The position numbers and the translations under genes were made by a program. Below are positions 25,490 through 33,976 of a stretch of DNA of 52,233 nucleotides, piece by piece; the first letter of the stretch is position 1, and each line of letters starts with the position of its first letter. The DNA is from an uncultured Clostridia bacterium (lineage in GTDB: Bacteria > Bacillota > Clostridia > Christensenellales > UBA1242). The notes under the pieces were generated by a model. That model was not told where the DNA came from. It saw only the letters and a list, made by a program, of their open reading frames with translations, and made no database searches. The stretch covers positions 1 through 52,233 of the forward strand of contig CANQKH010000010.1 of NCBI GenBank assembly GCA_947624415.1, in the 5' to 3' direction.

Positions 25490-25804
25490 GTGCAGATTAT
25501 TCCGTCTGCGTATTTGTGCCTTTTCGGGTGGATAGTCAATATAATATTGGGCGTTGCATATATTGCGACATATATAACAACAAACATATTGCTTTTAATA
25601 AGCGTAGTTAAAGAAGATTTTCCAGATGGTGCTGTAAAACAAAGAGGCACAAACACTTCAATTCCTACTCAAAATCAAGACAAAGATGTTTCCTTTGAGA
25701 AGAAAATTGAAAAACTCACAGAGATGAAGAATAACGGTCTATTGACAGAAGAGGAATTTAGTGCGATGAAAAAGAAATGCGTTGACGATTATTTAAACAG
25801 TTAA
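25490..25804 (+). CDS. SHOCT-domain membrane protein, possibly 5'-truncated
   Basis: 104 residues from a GTG with no convincing ribosome-binding site. A hydrophobic helix (about 8-40, LFGWIVNIILGVAYIATYI...) precedes a linker and a C-terminal SHOCT motif (KLTEMKNNGLLTEEEFSAMKKKCV). SHOCT domains usually close small membrane or lipoprotein-like proteins. The beginning (MQIIPSAYLC) looks abnormal, so the true N-terminus may have been lost; upstream the same frame is closed by TAA codons. Confidence 0.55.
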   Translation: MQIIPSAYLCLFGWIVNIILGVAYIATYITTNILLLISVVKEDFPDGAVKQRGTNTSIPTQNQDKDVSFEKKIEKLTEMKNNGLLTEEEFSAMKKKCVDDYLNS

Positions 25805-25807
25805 ATT

Positions 25808-25832
25808 GGGTGCGAATAAGCACCCTTTTTTT
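25808..25832 (+). terminator. Intrinsic terminator
   Basis: GGGTGC (25808-25813), loop GAATAA, GCACCC (25820-25825), then seven Ts. Confidence 0.85.
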
Positions 25833-25854
25833 AAGAACGCAGGAACAACGGCGA

Positions 25855-26020
25855 GTTCGATAGTGATGAAAACTAAGTTTTCTAAGAGAGTGCGAGATTA
25901 TGTATTATTAAATATCGCCTTATTCGATACTGATGAAAACTAAGTTTTCTAAGAGAATGCGAAATTGTGTTTTGTTAAATATCGCTTTATTCGATACTGA
26001 TAAAAACTAAGTTTTCTAAG
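25855..26020. repeat. Tandem hairpin array, three units, 67-bp period
   Basis: GAAAACTAAGTTTTC at 25868 and 25935 and a one-base variant at 26002. Units share TTAAATATCGC..TATTCGATA.TGAT and TAAGAGA.TGCGA with the array at 3765. The last unit ends next to the -35 box at 26028. Confidence 0.85.
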
Positions 26021-26027
26021 TTTTTTG

Positions 26028-26056
26028 TTGACATTTGAAGGGGGCTTTGTTAAAAT
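26028..26056 (+). promoter_or_regulatory. Promoter with five-G run in spacer
   Basis: TTGACA (26028-26033), 17-bp spacer containing GGGGG, TAAAAT (26051-26056). Leader only about 11 bases, with GGGGTGA as ribosome-binding site. Confidence 0.75.
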
Positions 26057-26073
26057 AAAGGACGGGGTGAAAT

Positions 26074-27186
26074 ATGGAACTTATTAGACCTGATTTTAAC
26101 AATTCAATTTTAAATATATCTGCATCATTGGAAAAATTATTGGGCAAAGAGAGCGAATATGCAACTCTGGACTACTTGGATAAAAAACTGCTACAAAACA
26201 GAAAGAACGTTGTGTTTTTAATTCTTGACGGATGCGGAATAAATCCTATAAATATCAATTTAAGGGAGGATGCTTTTTTACGCAGACATATTTTGGGAAT
26301 TGTAACATCGGTTTTTCCTTCAACGACAACTAATGCAACGACTACTTACAGAACGGCAATGCCACCTATTAAACATGGATGGTTTGGGTGGAGCGTGTAT
26401 TTTGAGGGGCTTGGCAGAGCGGTTGATATTTACATGAATAAGGATTCATACACAGGAGAGGAGATTGATAAAAATTTTGTCAATTCCACACTGCCAACAA
26501 AATCTTTTTATGCTGATACGAGAAGCGAATATGAGATAAACAAGGTTGTTCCAACATACTTCAAAGACGAGGTTGAGAAAAATCATTATACCTTTAATGG
26601 TCTTGAAGAGATGTTTTCGCAAATAAAAAGTGTGTGCGACAAAGAGGGTAAACAGTTTGTTTATGCTTACTGCCCAGAGCCGGACAGCACAATGCATGAA
26701 TATGGCGTTTCGTCAAACAAGGCAAAGGCGATGATTGAATATTTGGACTCAAAGGTGGAGTGGCTTGCAAAGGAATGCAAAGATACTCTCTTTATCATTT
26801 CTGCCGACCACGGACAAGTCGACATTGACGGCTACGTTGAAATGTATAAAGACCAACATTTGCTCTCGCTAATGGAGTGGCCATTTTTCTTAGAACCTCG
26901 TGCAATAGGGTTTAAGATAAAGAAGGGCAAAGAAGAGGAATTTGAAAAATATTTTGCCTCAACTTATGGCGATGATTTTATTCTTTTCAAAACCCAGAAA
27001 TTGCTTGAAGAAAATTATTTTGGCGGACGGGGCGAATATGAAAAAATGCTTGGCGACTATATTGGAGTTTGCTACACTAATAAACAAGCAATTTTTAAAG
27101 AGGACAGCCATAGATTTAAGGGACACCACACGTCATTAACTGATGAAATGGAAGTGCCTGTAATCGTAATAGAAAGTTTGGAATAA
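26074..27186 (+). CDS. Type I phosphodiesterase / nucleotide pyrophosphatase (alkaline phosphatase superfamily)
   Basis: 370 residues. Metal and nucleophile motifs of the family: FLILDGCG near residue 50 (Asp), VFPSTTTNATTT near 88 (nucleophile Thr), EPDSTMHEYG near 205 (Asp/His), SADHGQ near 243 and GHHTS near 355. These enzymes hydrolyse phosphodiester or pyrophosphate bonds of nucleotides or lipids. No signal peptide, so probably cytosolic, which is less common in this family. It stands alone between a hairpin array and the rpsF operon. Confidence 0.8.
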   Translation: MELIRPDFNNSILNISASLEKLLGKESEYATLDYLDKKLLQNRKNVVFLILDGCGINPININLREDAFLRRHILGIVTSVFPSTTTNATTTYRTAMPPIKHGWFGWSVYFEGLGRAVDIYMNKDSYTGEEIDKNFVNSTLPTKSFYADTRSEYEINKVVPTYFKDEVEKNHYTFNGLEEMFSQIKSVCDKEGKQFVYAYCPEPDSTMHEYGVSSNKAKAMIEYLDSKVEWLAKECKDTLFIISADHGQVDIDGYVEMYKDQHLLSLMEWPFFLEPRAIGFKIKKGKEEEFEKYFASTYGDDFILFKTQKLLEENYFGGRGEYEKMLGDYIGVCYTNKQAIFKEDSHRFKGHHTSLTDEMEVPVIVIESLE

Positions 27187-27236
27187 GGACGCTAAAAATG
27201 GCGGGACAGCGATAAAATAATCAAAAAATATATAAA

Positions 27237-27282
27237 GGGCAAAAATATGGCAATAAATTTACCATTGAATTTGCTCTTTTTT
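27237..27282 (+). terminator. Probable intrinsic terminator
   Basis: GGGCAAA (27237-27243) pairs with TTTGCTC (27270-27276, one G-T pair), with an inner ATGG/CCAT stem and six Ts. Confidence 0.55.
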
Positions 27283-27283
27283 C

Positions 27284-27311
27284 TTGACAAATAATTTAAA
27301 TTTGATATAAT
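27284..27311 (+). promoter_or_regulatory. Promoter and leader of the rpsF operon
   Basis: TTGACA (27284-27289), 16-bp spacer, TATAAT (27306-27311). The leader of about 70 bases has CAGTA/TACTG and GTCTTTT/AAAAGAC hairpins. Ribosomal protein S6:S18 leaders are known at this site in other bacteria, but I cannot confirm the S6:S18 consensus here. Confidence 0.75.
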
Positions 27312-27385
27312 TAAAAAAGCAGTAGAATTACTGTCCTTGTCTTTTATTTAAAAAAGACCAATTTAGTCCAAAAGGAGGTAAAAGT

Positions 27386-27667
27386 ATGAACAATTATGAA
27401 CTTCTTTACATCATTGCAGCAGACGTTGCCGAAGACAAGAGAGAAGAACTTATTAAAAAGTTTTCTTCTTATGTAGAGACAAAAGGCGGCACTGTAAATG
27501 GCATTGATAAGTGGGGAATGAGAAAATTCGCTTATCCAATCGACTTTAAGCGTGAAGGCTTTTATGTTTTGATGAACATAACATTAAGCCCAACTGAGGT
27601 TGATGCGATGGGAAAACTCATGAACATCACAGAAGGCATTGTTAGACAAATGTTTGTTCGCAAATAA
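27386..27667 (+). CDS. rpsF: 30S ribosomal protein S6
   Basis: 93 residues, typical length. Contains NYELLYIIAADV at the start, KWGMRKFAYPI in the middle (family W/G-x-R-x-LAYPI), and VRQMFVRK at the end. S6 binds S18 on the platform of the small subunit; the partner S18 gene lies two genes on. Ribosome-binding site AAAGGAGG. Order rpsF-ssb-rpsR is the classical one. Confidence 0.97.
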   Translation: MNNYELLYIIAADVAEDKREELIKKFSSYVETKGGTVNGIDKWGMRKFAYPIDFKREGFYVLMNITLSPTEVDAMGKLMNITEGIVRQMFVRK

Positions 27668-27697
27668 GCCTTGATGCATTAAAAAAAGGAGATATAT

Positions 27698-28111
27698 ATG
27701 AATAAAATTATTTTAATAGGAAACTTGACAAGAGACCCTGAAATAACCACAACAAACAGCGGTGTTTCAGTATGCAGATTCTCTTTGGCGGTTCCAAGAG
27801 GTTTCGCAAACAATGATAGCAATGGTCCACAAGCAGACTTTTTCAATATTGTTGTTTGGCGTGGACTTGCCGACAATTGCCACAAATTTTTAAAGAAGGG
27901 TTCAAAATGTTGTGTTATGGGACGCATTCAAAATGTAACCTATGAAGCACAAGACGGAACAAAACGTTACACGACAGAAATAACAGCATCAGACGTTGAA
28001 TTTCTTTCTACAAGAAACGGTGATGTTGCTGGAGATGGTGTTCCAACTGGTGGAAATGGCACCAGCGACCTTGAACCTGTTGACGATGGCGATGAAGGCT
28101 TACCATTTTAA
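27698..28111 (+). CDS. ssb: Single-stranded DNA-binding protein
   Basis: 137 residues. OB-fold at residues 1-105 with MNKIILIGNLTRDPE, FSLAVPRGF, FFNIVVWRGLADNCHKFLKKG and MGRIQ. A glycine/acidic linker leads to the terminal DEGLPF, the conserved acidic tip that recruits repair and replication proteins. Located between rpsF and rpsR as in most Firmicutes. Confidence 0.96.
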   Translation: MNKIILIGNLTRDPEITTTNSGVSVCRFSLAVPRGFANNDSNGPQADFFNIVVWRGLADNCHKFLKKGSKCCVMGRIQNVTYEAQDGTKRYTTEITASDVEFLSTRNGDVAGDGVPTGGNGTSDLEPVDDGDEGLPF

Positions 28112-28130
28112 TTAAAAGGAGATTAATATA

Positions 28131-28391
28131 ATGGCAGAATTAGTAAGAGAGGAAAGGGTTGCAGTAAAAAAATTCCGCAAACCTTCAAAGAAAAAAGTTT
28201 GTGCTTTTTGTGTTGCTGGAGAAAAAACAGTTGATTACAAAGACGTTGCCAAGATTAGAAAATATATAACTGAAAAAGGAAAAATTCTTCCAAGACGTCA
28301 AACTGGTGTTTGCTCATATCATCAAAGAGAACTTTGCACAGCAATTAAAAGAGCAAGAAATATGGCACTTCTACCTTATGTAGGCGACTAA
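28131..28391 (+). CDS. rpsR: 30S ribosomal protein S18
   Basis: 86 residues. Family features: KKKVCAFC near residue 22, [22 protein letters not shown] (about 40-62), and [14 protein letters not shown] at the end. Partner of S6. Ribosome-binding site AAAGGAGA. Confidence 0.97.
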   Translation: MAELVREERVAVKKFRKPSKKKVCAFCVAGEKTVDYKDVAKIRKYITEKGKILPRRQTGVCSYHQRELCTAIKRARNMALLPYVGD

Positions 28392-28412
28392 TAAATCTTT
28401 TAGGAGGCACAT

Positions 28413-28434
28413 TATCAGTTGGGAGACTGATTAA
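28413..28434 (+). promoter_or_regulatory. Hairpin in the rpmE leader
   Basis: ATCAGT-TGGGAG-ACTGAT lies between a decoy AGGAGG (28402-28407 region) and the real AGGAGG before rpmE. It could be an L31 autoregulatory leader element, known in other Firmicutes; not verified here. Confidence 0.35.
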
Positions 28435-28458
28435 ATTAAATTTTATAGGAGGTTATTT

Positions 28459-28665
28459 ATGCAAAAGGATATTCACCCTGATTACCATGAAGTAACAGTT
28501 ACTTGTGCTTGCGGAAACACCTTTAAAACAAAATCTTGTGTTAAAGGCGACACTCTCAGCATTGATATTTGCAACAAATGTCATCCATTCTTCACAGGGA
28601 AGAAGAAGGTTGTTGATGCTAGTGGTAATGTAGAAAAATTCAACAAGAAATATGGTTTAAATTAA
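28459..28665 (+). CDS. rpmE: 50S ribosomal protein L31, zinc-binding form
   Basis: 68 residues. [22 protein letters not shown] at the start, and the zinc ligands CAC near residue 16 with CNKC near 37 place it in the C+ class. [10 protein letters not shown] is the family signature. Ribosome-binding site AGGAGG. Confidence 0.96.
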   Translation: MQKDIHPDYHEVTVTCACGNTFKTKSCVKGDTLSIDICNKCHPFFTGKKKVVDASGNVEKFNKKYGLN

Positions 28666-28686
28666 CATTAAAAAGGATATTTTTAG

Positions 28687-28712
28687 GATATTTTTAAAAA
28701 TATCTTTTTTTT
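28687..28712 (+). terminator. Terminator of the ribosomal-protein operon
   Basis: GATATTTTT/AAAAATATC (28687-28704) followed by eight Ts. The very short loop means the functional stem is probably slightly shorter. Confidence 0.7.
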
Positions 28713-28859
28713 ACTCAAAAATTGCAAAATTACAGTGCCTTGCAAAAAAGTTTTATCAGTTAAAGTTAAATAATAAAATATATAGGCATACAAAAACAAA
28801 ATGCTAAAATTTAATACAAAATTAAAAAATGTATGTTATAATAGAATGCGGAGTTAAAT

Positions 28860-29933
28860 ATGAAAATTATTCATTGTTCGGATATACATTTAGATAGTAA
28901 GATGGAGACCAACTTGTCGCCCATTAAAGCCAAAGAACGAAAACAAGAAATTTTAAATACTTTTGAAAGAATGGTGGGGTATGCGGCAGAAAATGATGTT
29001 CAAGCAATTATAATTGCGGGAGACCTTTTTGACAGCACAAGAATAACAAATTCCACAAAATCTAGGGTGCTTAATACAATTAGCAAAAATAAAAATATTG
29101 AATTTTTATATTTGTGCGGAAATCATGATGAAAACAATTTTATTTCACTTTTGGAAGACAGGCCTTCAAACCTATGCGTTTTTGATAAAAAATGGACAAC
29201 TTTTGAAGTTGGGAATGTTAAAATATCTGGAATTGCAATGGATGAAAGCAACTGTAATAGTATTTACGACTCATTAAATTTAAATGCAGATGACAAAAAT
29301 ATTGTTGTTTTGCATGGACAGATAAGCAATTATAACAATAACGAAAATGCTGAAAATATAAACTTATCAAAACTTAAAAACAAAAATATTGATTATCTTG
29401 CTCTTGGCCATATACATGAATATGTGCAAGATAATTTAGATAAAAGAGGAATTTATTGTTATTGCGGATGCCTTGAAGGGCGGGGATTTGATGAGTGTGG
29501 AGAAAAGGGCTTTGTTTTGCTTGAAATTGATGACAAGTCAATAAAGCCTGAGTTTGTAAGTTTTGCAAAAAGGAAACTTGTTGAACTTGATTTTGATATA
29601 ACTGGTTTTGACAACTGGTTTGATATTGAAGAGGCGATAGTAGCCCAAAGCAAGACTATTTCAAAGGACAACCTTTTAAAAGTTGTTTTAAAAGGAAGAT
29701 ATGAAATTAATCTTGACAAGCATATTGAGATGTTGGAACAAAAACTAGAGAATTTCTATTTTGCAAAGGTGAAAGACGAATCCCTTTTAACAGTTAAGCC
29801 TCAAGATGTAGAAAATGATATATCATTGCGTGGTGAATTTATTCGCAAAGTTTTACAATCAAATTTAACGGAGCAAGAGAAGGAAAAAACTATTTTGGTT
29901 GGCTTAAAATCTTTATTGGGGGAGGATTTATAA
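28860..29933 (+). CDS. SbcD/YhaO-type DNA repair exonuclease
   Basis: 357 residues. Mre11/SbcD motifs: CSDIHLDS near residue 6, IAGDLFDS near 51, CGNHDENN near 85, VLHGQI near 150, GHIHEY near 180. A C-terminal capping region of about 150 residues follows. With the next gene it forms a nuclease-ATPase pair analogous to Mre11-Rad50 or YhaO-YhaN that processes DNA ends. The stop is two bases before the next start, so the two are translated together. Confidence 0.85.
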   Translation: MKIIHCSDIHLDSKMETNLSPIKAKERKQEILNTFERMVGYAAENDVQAIIIAGDLFDSTRITNSTKSRVLNTISKNKNIEFLYLCGNHDENNFISLLEDRPSNLCVFDKKWTTFEVGNVKISGIAMDESNCNSIYDSLNLNADDKNIVVLHGQISNYNNNENAENINLSKLKNKNIDYLALGHIHEYVQDNLDKRGIYCYCGCLEGRGFDECGEKGFVLLEIDDKSIKPEFVSFAKRKLVELDFDITGFDNWFDIEEAIVAQSKTISKDNLLKVVLKGRYEINLDKHIEMLEQKLENFYFAKVKDESLLTVKPQDVENDISLRGEFIRKVLQSNLTEQEKEKTILVGLKSLLGEDL

Positions 29934-29935
29934 TT

Positions 29936-32224
29936 GTGAAATTAATAAAATGTCATATAGAAAATTTTGGCAAGTTGCATGATTTTGATTATACATTCCT
30001 TCCAGGGCTTAACTCAATAAAAGAGGAAAACGGATGGGGGAAAAGCACTTTTGCAACCTTTATAAAATCAATGTTCTATGGCTTGCCTTCAAACAATAAA
30101 CATAGTTTAGATGAAAATGAAAGAAAAAAATTTACACCTTGGCAGGGTGGAAATTATGGTGGAAATATAACTTTTGAAATTAATGACAAACAATATAGGA
30201 TTGAAAGATTTTTTGGAAAGAATAATTCTGAGGACACCTTTGAAATTATAGATGTGATGACTGGCAAGAAAAGTAAAGATTTTAAAGATAACGTTGGCGA
30301 AGAAATATTTGGGCTTGACGAGGCGGCATTTGAGAGAAGTTTGTTTATACCTCAAAAAATTTTAAATTCAAACATAAATGAAAGCATATCAAACAAACTT
30401 ACAAAGTTAATTCAAGGCACAACTGAGGAATTTAACTTTGAGCAGGCGGTCAAGGCGTTAGAAAAAAAGAGGTCGGCACTTTACAACATAAAGGGAAGTG
30501 GCGAAATACAAAAACTTGAAAGCAAGAGAGATGAAATTATTGCGCAAATTAATGAACTCAATGTTGAGGGAGGCACAATTGCCGACATTCAAAAAAGGGT
30601 TGACAATGAAGATGAGCAAATTCAAGAACTTATCGCCCAGCAGGATGAAGTAAAGGCAAAGATAAAGCAATACAGCAAGTTGCAAGAAAAAATTGCCAAC
30701 AGGGAATTGTTTGAAAAATTGAATAGCCAGTTATCGTCAACTGAGGCTGAGATTAAGCAAAAGCAAAAAATTTTAAATGGACAAATCACGTCAGTTGTTG
30801 AAATTGACTCATTTATTGAAAAGAGCAAAGAGATTGACAAAAATGAAAACAAGTTGAAGGCATTTGAAAACAATTATGTCAAAGAAAGATATGAGAAATT
30901 GCAGAAATATTTTGAAAAGTCAATCCCAAGTGTCGAAGAAACCAAGGAAATAAGCGAAAACATAGCACGCCTAAATGTTTTGAGTGCTCCAAAAGTTAAC
31001 GAGCCGGCAGAAAAAACTGGTGGTGGCAAAAAGAAAATTTGTTTTCTTCTTGTAATTTGGGCAGTTTTGAGTTTGGTCGCAGGCGTGTTTACAATAAAAC
31101 CAAACTTAACTTTGGGAGTTGTAATGTTTGTGCTTGGCGTCGTGTTGCTTATTGGTGCAGGCTTTATTCATCTTGTAAACATGATAAATCAAAAGACGGC
31201 GAACAATCATCGTGCAGACTTTGAGAAGTTGATAAAAAATGAGGAAGAGGCACTAAGATTAAGGGGTAAAGTTGAAGAATTTTTAAGCAGTTATGAAAAT
31301 GTTGACGGTGATTACGCATCGGCACTTAATAATATCGTCGCCAACAGAAATGAGTATAACAATATAAAAAAGCAACTTGAAAAAGAAGAAAGTGAAAGCA
31401 AAGAACTTTTAAATATTATAAATGAATATAAAGGTGAGATTGAAAACTTTTTGTCAAAATTTGTTGTTGAAGGCGGAAGCGATTATGACAAACTTTTACT
31501 CATTAGGCAAACGTTTATCGATGAATCAAAGTTGAGCGAATTGTTAAAAGGACAGGAAAGAGAACTTGAAAAATTCAAGAAAGACAAGAACTTTGACATT
31601 GACGAGGATGTCGAAGAGGAAAACATAAACGAATTGCAAAGGTTAGAAAGGGACTTCCAAAACAAAATTGATGAAAGAAGGGAGGAAAAAGCAAAATACA
31701 TATCAACAATAGGCAAAATTCAAGATGATATTTCAATCTTGGACGACCTTGAAAATGAAAAGGACAATATTAGCGATTGTATTTCAAAGTTGACTGAGGA
31801 ATTAAATGCTTTAAAGAATGCAAAAAACTTTTTGGAAAGTGCAAACGATAGTTTATCATCAAAATTTCTCGAGCCAATGAAAAATGGCTTAAACAAATAT
31901 TTAAAACTCATAACTAGTAAAAACTTTGATAATTTAAAACTTGACACCGACTTTAACATTTCCTTTGAGGAATATGGAAAATTGAGGGATGTTGATTATT
32001 ACAGCAAGGGCTACAAAAACACAATAGATTTGTGTATGCGATTGGCACTAATAGATGCGTTGTTTGACAAGGAGACACCTTTTATCATACTAGATGACCC
32101 TTTTGTAAATTTGGATGAATCAAAAATTGAAAATGCCAAAGAGTTTTTAAAGGAGTTGTCAAAAACCTACCAGTTAATTTATTTCTCATGCCACCAAACC
32201 AGAAGTTTAAGCCCAGAGGCTTAA
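29936..32224 (+). CDS. YhaN-like Rad50/SbcC-type ATPase with internal membrane hairpin
   Basis: 762 residues from a GTG at 29936 behind GGGGAGG. Walker A ENGWGKST near residue 35; long coiled coils at about 175-350 and 430-640; two adjacent hydrophobic segments near 365-412 (CFLLVIWAVLSLVAGVF and VVMFVLGVVLLIGAGF); an ABC signature-like YSKGYKNTIDLCMRLALID near 690; Walker B FIILDDPFVNLDE near 720. The membrane hairpin in the coiled coil is typical of YhaN proteins and distinguishes them from SbcC. Partner of the upstream nuclease. Confidence 0.85.
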   Translation: MKLIKCHIENFGKLHDFDYTFLPGLNSIKEENGWGKSTFATFIKSMFYGLPSNNKHSLDENERKKFTPWQGGNYGGNITFEINDKQYRIERFFGKNNSEDTFEIIDVMTGKKSKDFKDNVGEEIFGLDEAAFERSLFIPQKILNSNINESISNKLTKLIQGTTEEFNFEQAVKALEKKRSALYNIKGSGEIQKLESKRDEIIAQINELNVEGGTIADIQKRVDNEDEQIQELIAQQDEVKAKIKQYSKLQEKIANRELFEKLNSQLSSTEAEIKQKQKILNGQITSVVEIDSFIEKSKEIDKNENKLKAFENNYVKERYEKLQKYFEKSIPSVEETKEISENIARLNVLSAPKVNEPAEKTGGGKKKICFLLVIWAVLSLVAGVFTIKPNLTLGVVMFVLGVVLLIGAGFIHLVNMINQKTANNHRADFEKLIKNEEEALRLRGKVEEFLSSYENVDGDYASALNNIVANRNEYNNIKKQLEKEESESKELLNIINEYKGEIENFLSKFVVEGGSDYDKLLLIRQTFIDESKLSELLKGQERELEKFKKDKNFDIDEDVEEENINELQRLERDFQNKIDERREEKAKYISTIGKIQDDISILDDLENEKDNISDCISKLTEELNALKNAKNFLESANDSLSSKFLEPMKNGLNKYLKLITSKNFDNLKLDTDFNISFEEYGKLRDVDYYSKGYKNTIDLCMRLALIDALFDKETPFIILDDPFVNLDESKIENAKEFLKELSKTYQLIYFSCHQTRSLSPEA

Positions 32225-32311
32225 AATATTGAAAAATTTTGCGTTTTTTAGCCAAATTTTATCAAAAAATACAAAATTATTCGCAAAAATTCAATTTACA
32301 ATGAAATTAAC

Positions 32312-32340
32312 TTGACTTTTTTAGCAATATAAACTATAAT
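32312..32340 (+). promoter_or_regulatory. Promoter of the riboswitch-like leader
   Basis: TTGACT (32312-32317), 17-bp spacer, TATAAT (32335-32340). Transcription should start near 32347. Confidence 0.8.
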
Positions 32341-32346
32341 AAAATC

Positions 32347-32505
32347 AACAATTAAATAACACATATCGACTGAACCGAGAGATCCTCTCTATGACGTTCG
32401 ACCAACCTGCTTAGAAGTAAGGTGGTAATGAGGAATTTGGCAATATGCCAAGACTATGTGAAAAAGATTAAAATTAACTCCACATGGTCTATGTGGAGTT
32501 TTTTT
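32347..32505 (+). ncRNA. Riboswitch-like structured leader with terminator/antiterminator
   Basis: About 160 bases between promoter and start codon. A closing stem pairs CACATA (32360-32365) with TATGTG (32455-32460). It encloses GAGAG/CTCTC (32377-32389), an ACC-A-ACCT/AGGTGGT stem (32401-32426) and TTGGC/GCCAA (32437-32451). A strong terminator follows: AACTCCACAT/ATGTGGAGTT (32476-32500) and seven Ts. GACTATGTG (32452-32460) can instead pair over nine positions with CACATGGTC (32481-32489), opening both the closing stem and the terminator. This is riboswitch logic; the class is not recognised. Confidence 0.6.
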
Positions 32506-32523
32506 GTTTTAAAAGGAAGAATT

Positions 32524-32970
32524 ATGAGTGAAAAAGTAAATTTATATGAAAAATCAAGGAGATTTTTTGCATTAATGGAGATTGAAGGTTTTGAGGGGAA
32601 GGAGTTTTTTGATAAGTATGGACTGGAGTTTCAAAAAACTCATGGTCTTTTTGTAAATGAGGCAGTTTTAATATGGTGCAGTGCCTATACATGGGAGCAG
32701 TTTAAAATTATTGTTAAAAGCCTGGTCAAACAGTTTAATCAAAAATCGATTTACGTCGGGAAAAAAGTTGATGATGGATATGAGGTTGAGTTTTTTGAAG
32801 GAGATGGGCTTAAAAATTACTCATTAACTAAAAAATTTATGATAAATAAAGATGAAATAAATTCCAGGTCCGACAAACCTCAAAAAAAGATTTGTTTGGA
32901 AAGGGCGGAGTGCCTAATGGGGGCTTACAAGAGAGAACTACTTATAAAAGATTTAATGGAGGAGTTATGA
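32524..32970 (+). CDS. Unknown protein, first gene under the structured leader
   Basis: 148 residues from the ATG at 32524, which follows AAAAGGAAG. A longer frame starting at 32422 would run through the leader hairpins and terminator and is rejected. The protein is acidic/basic mixed, with no membrane segment, and reads ...SRRFFALMEIEGFEGKEFFDKYGLEFQ... Its stop overlaps the next start (ATGA), so both are co-translated. No family recognised. Confidence 0.7.
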   Translation: MSEKVNLYEKSRRFFALMEIEGFEGKEFFDKYGLEFQKTHGLFVNEAVLIWCSAYTWEQFKIIVKSLVKQFNQKSIYVGKKVDDGYEVEFFEGDGLKNYSLTKKFMINKDEINSRSDKPQKKICLERAECLMGAYKRELLIKDLMEEL

Positions 32971-33875
32971 AAAACATTAAAATTGATAATAGGTGGTATA
33001 TGGGTATTGATTATTATGATTATATTGCAAACAATCTTGCCCAGTTTGGTTGCGTGATTTTTGATTCTTCTCAACACCCCCAATTTGACTTTGGCATATT
33101 AAAGAATTATTTAATTTCAATGGATAATGCACTTAAAAATATATATGTTTTTCCATTAAATATTTACGACAAAAAAGAAAAAAAGTTGATGACCTACTTT
33201 ACATTTGTAAATGATGGAAGTGTTTCGCCCTTTACTTTTTTTGATATAATAAGGCTGTCGTGCGGTTCTTTCAATTTGAAAAAATTTTATGCTTGTGATT
33301 TCCAGTCTGAAAAGATATATGAAATAAGCCCATGGTCTGTTTGCGAATATGGAAACTTGTATGACCTTAAGAAACTTTTTCGTTTGGGGGAGGAGAGACA
33401 AATTGTTGGCAAGGTGATGAAGTGGTGTGGGCCTCCTGGATATTTAAGATATTACAGCCAAGCAAAGGTGTTTAGAAATGATGTGGAACGCGAATTTTTT
33501 GCTCAATATGGCAAATATTTTTCTCAGTTTAGCCCGCAAAAACTTCAAACTGACATCTTTTACTCAATGGATGAATGTCTTGACAAATTAAACAAAAATA
33601 CAAATTGTTTGGAGTTTGTTAATAGAACATTTTTGGAATTTGATATTGATGATTCCCGCTTAAATATTAGGGCTGAAAGCCTCAAGGCTAAAAACTTGAA
33701 TGTAAATATTATATCAATTGGGCAAGAACTTTTTTGCGAAAATCTTAAATGTGGCGTCATTGAGGGGGAGAAGATTTATGCAGAGAGTATTGAGTGCGAA
33801 AGTATGAAGGCAAAAATTGTAAAAACCAATTTCAACTATGGAATTAAATTTTCTAAGCAAACAAAATTCGATTAA
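32967..33875 (+). CDS. Unknown protein with C-terminal beta-repeat region
   Basis: 302 residues from the ATG at 32967, behind GGAGGAG. The N-terminal two-thirds are not recognisable (aromatic-rich, DYYDYIANNLAQFG...). The last 80 residues show alternating short hydrophobic stretches (LNIRAESLKAKNLNVNIISI..., KIYAESIECESMKAKIV) with a period of about 5-6. This suggests a small right-handed beta-solenoid as in bactofilin or pentapeptide-like domains. Coupled to the upstream gene; likely functions with it. Confidence 0.7.
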   Translation: MKNIKIDNRWYMGIDYYDYIANNLAQFGCVIFDSSQHPQFDFGILKNYLISMDNALKNIYVFPLNIYDKKEKKLMTYFTFVNDGSVSPFTFFDIIRLSCGSFNLKKFYACDFQSEKIYEISPWSVCEYGNLYDLKKLFRLGEERQIVGKVMKWCGPPGYLRYYSQAKVFRNDVEREFFAQYGKYFSQFSPQKLQTDIFYSMDECLDKLNKNTNCLEFVNRTFLEFDIDDSRLNIRAESLKAKNLNVNIISIGQELFCENLKCGVIEGEKIYAESIECESMKAKIVKTNFNYGIKFSKQTKFD

Positions 33876-33903
33876 ATTATGTAAAAATTCCTATTAATAC
33901 AAA

Positions 33904-33976
33904 AAAGCACCTCCTAAATTGTCTAACTTTTGGGGTGCAGTTCATAAGGTTTGTCTTATTAGGTGCTTTCTTTTTA
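33904..33976. terminator. Convergent terminator region
   Basis: AAAGCACCT (33904-33912) pairs with AGGTGCTTT (33961-33969), with A-runs before and T-runs after, between two convergent genes. An alternative shorter hairpin uses GGGGTGC at 33932-33938. Confidence 0.5.

Noticed and set aside
32347-32460. Purine riboswitch or T-box leader
   Set aside because: The closing strand GACTATG and a GGTGGTAA segment are suggestive, but the purine junction TTTCTACC is missing, there is an extra helix, and the leader is far too short for a T-box stem I.
32422-32523. 5' extension of the first gene under the structured leader
   Set aside because: It would translate the leader hairpins and terminator; the ATG at 32524 has a proper ribosome-binding site.
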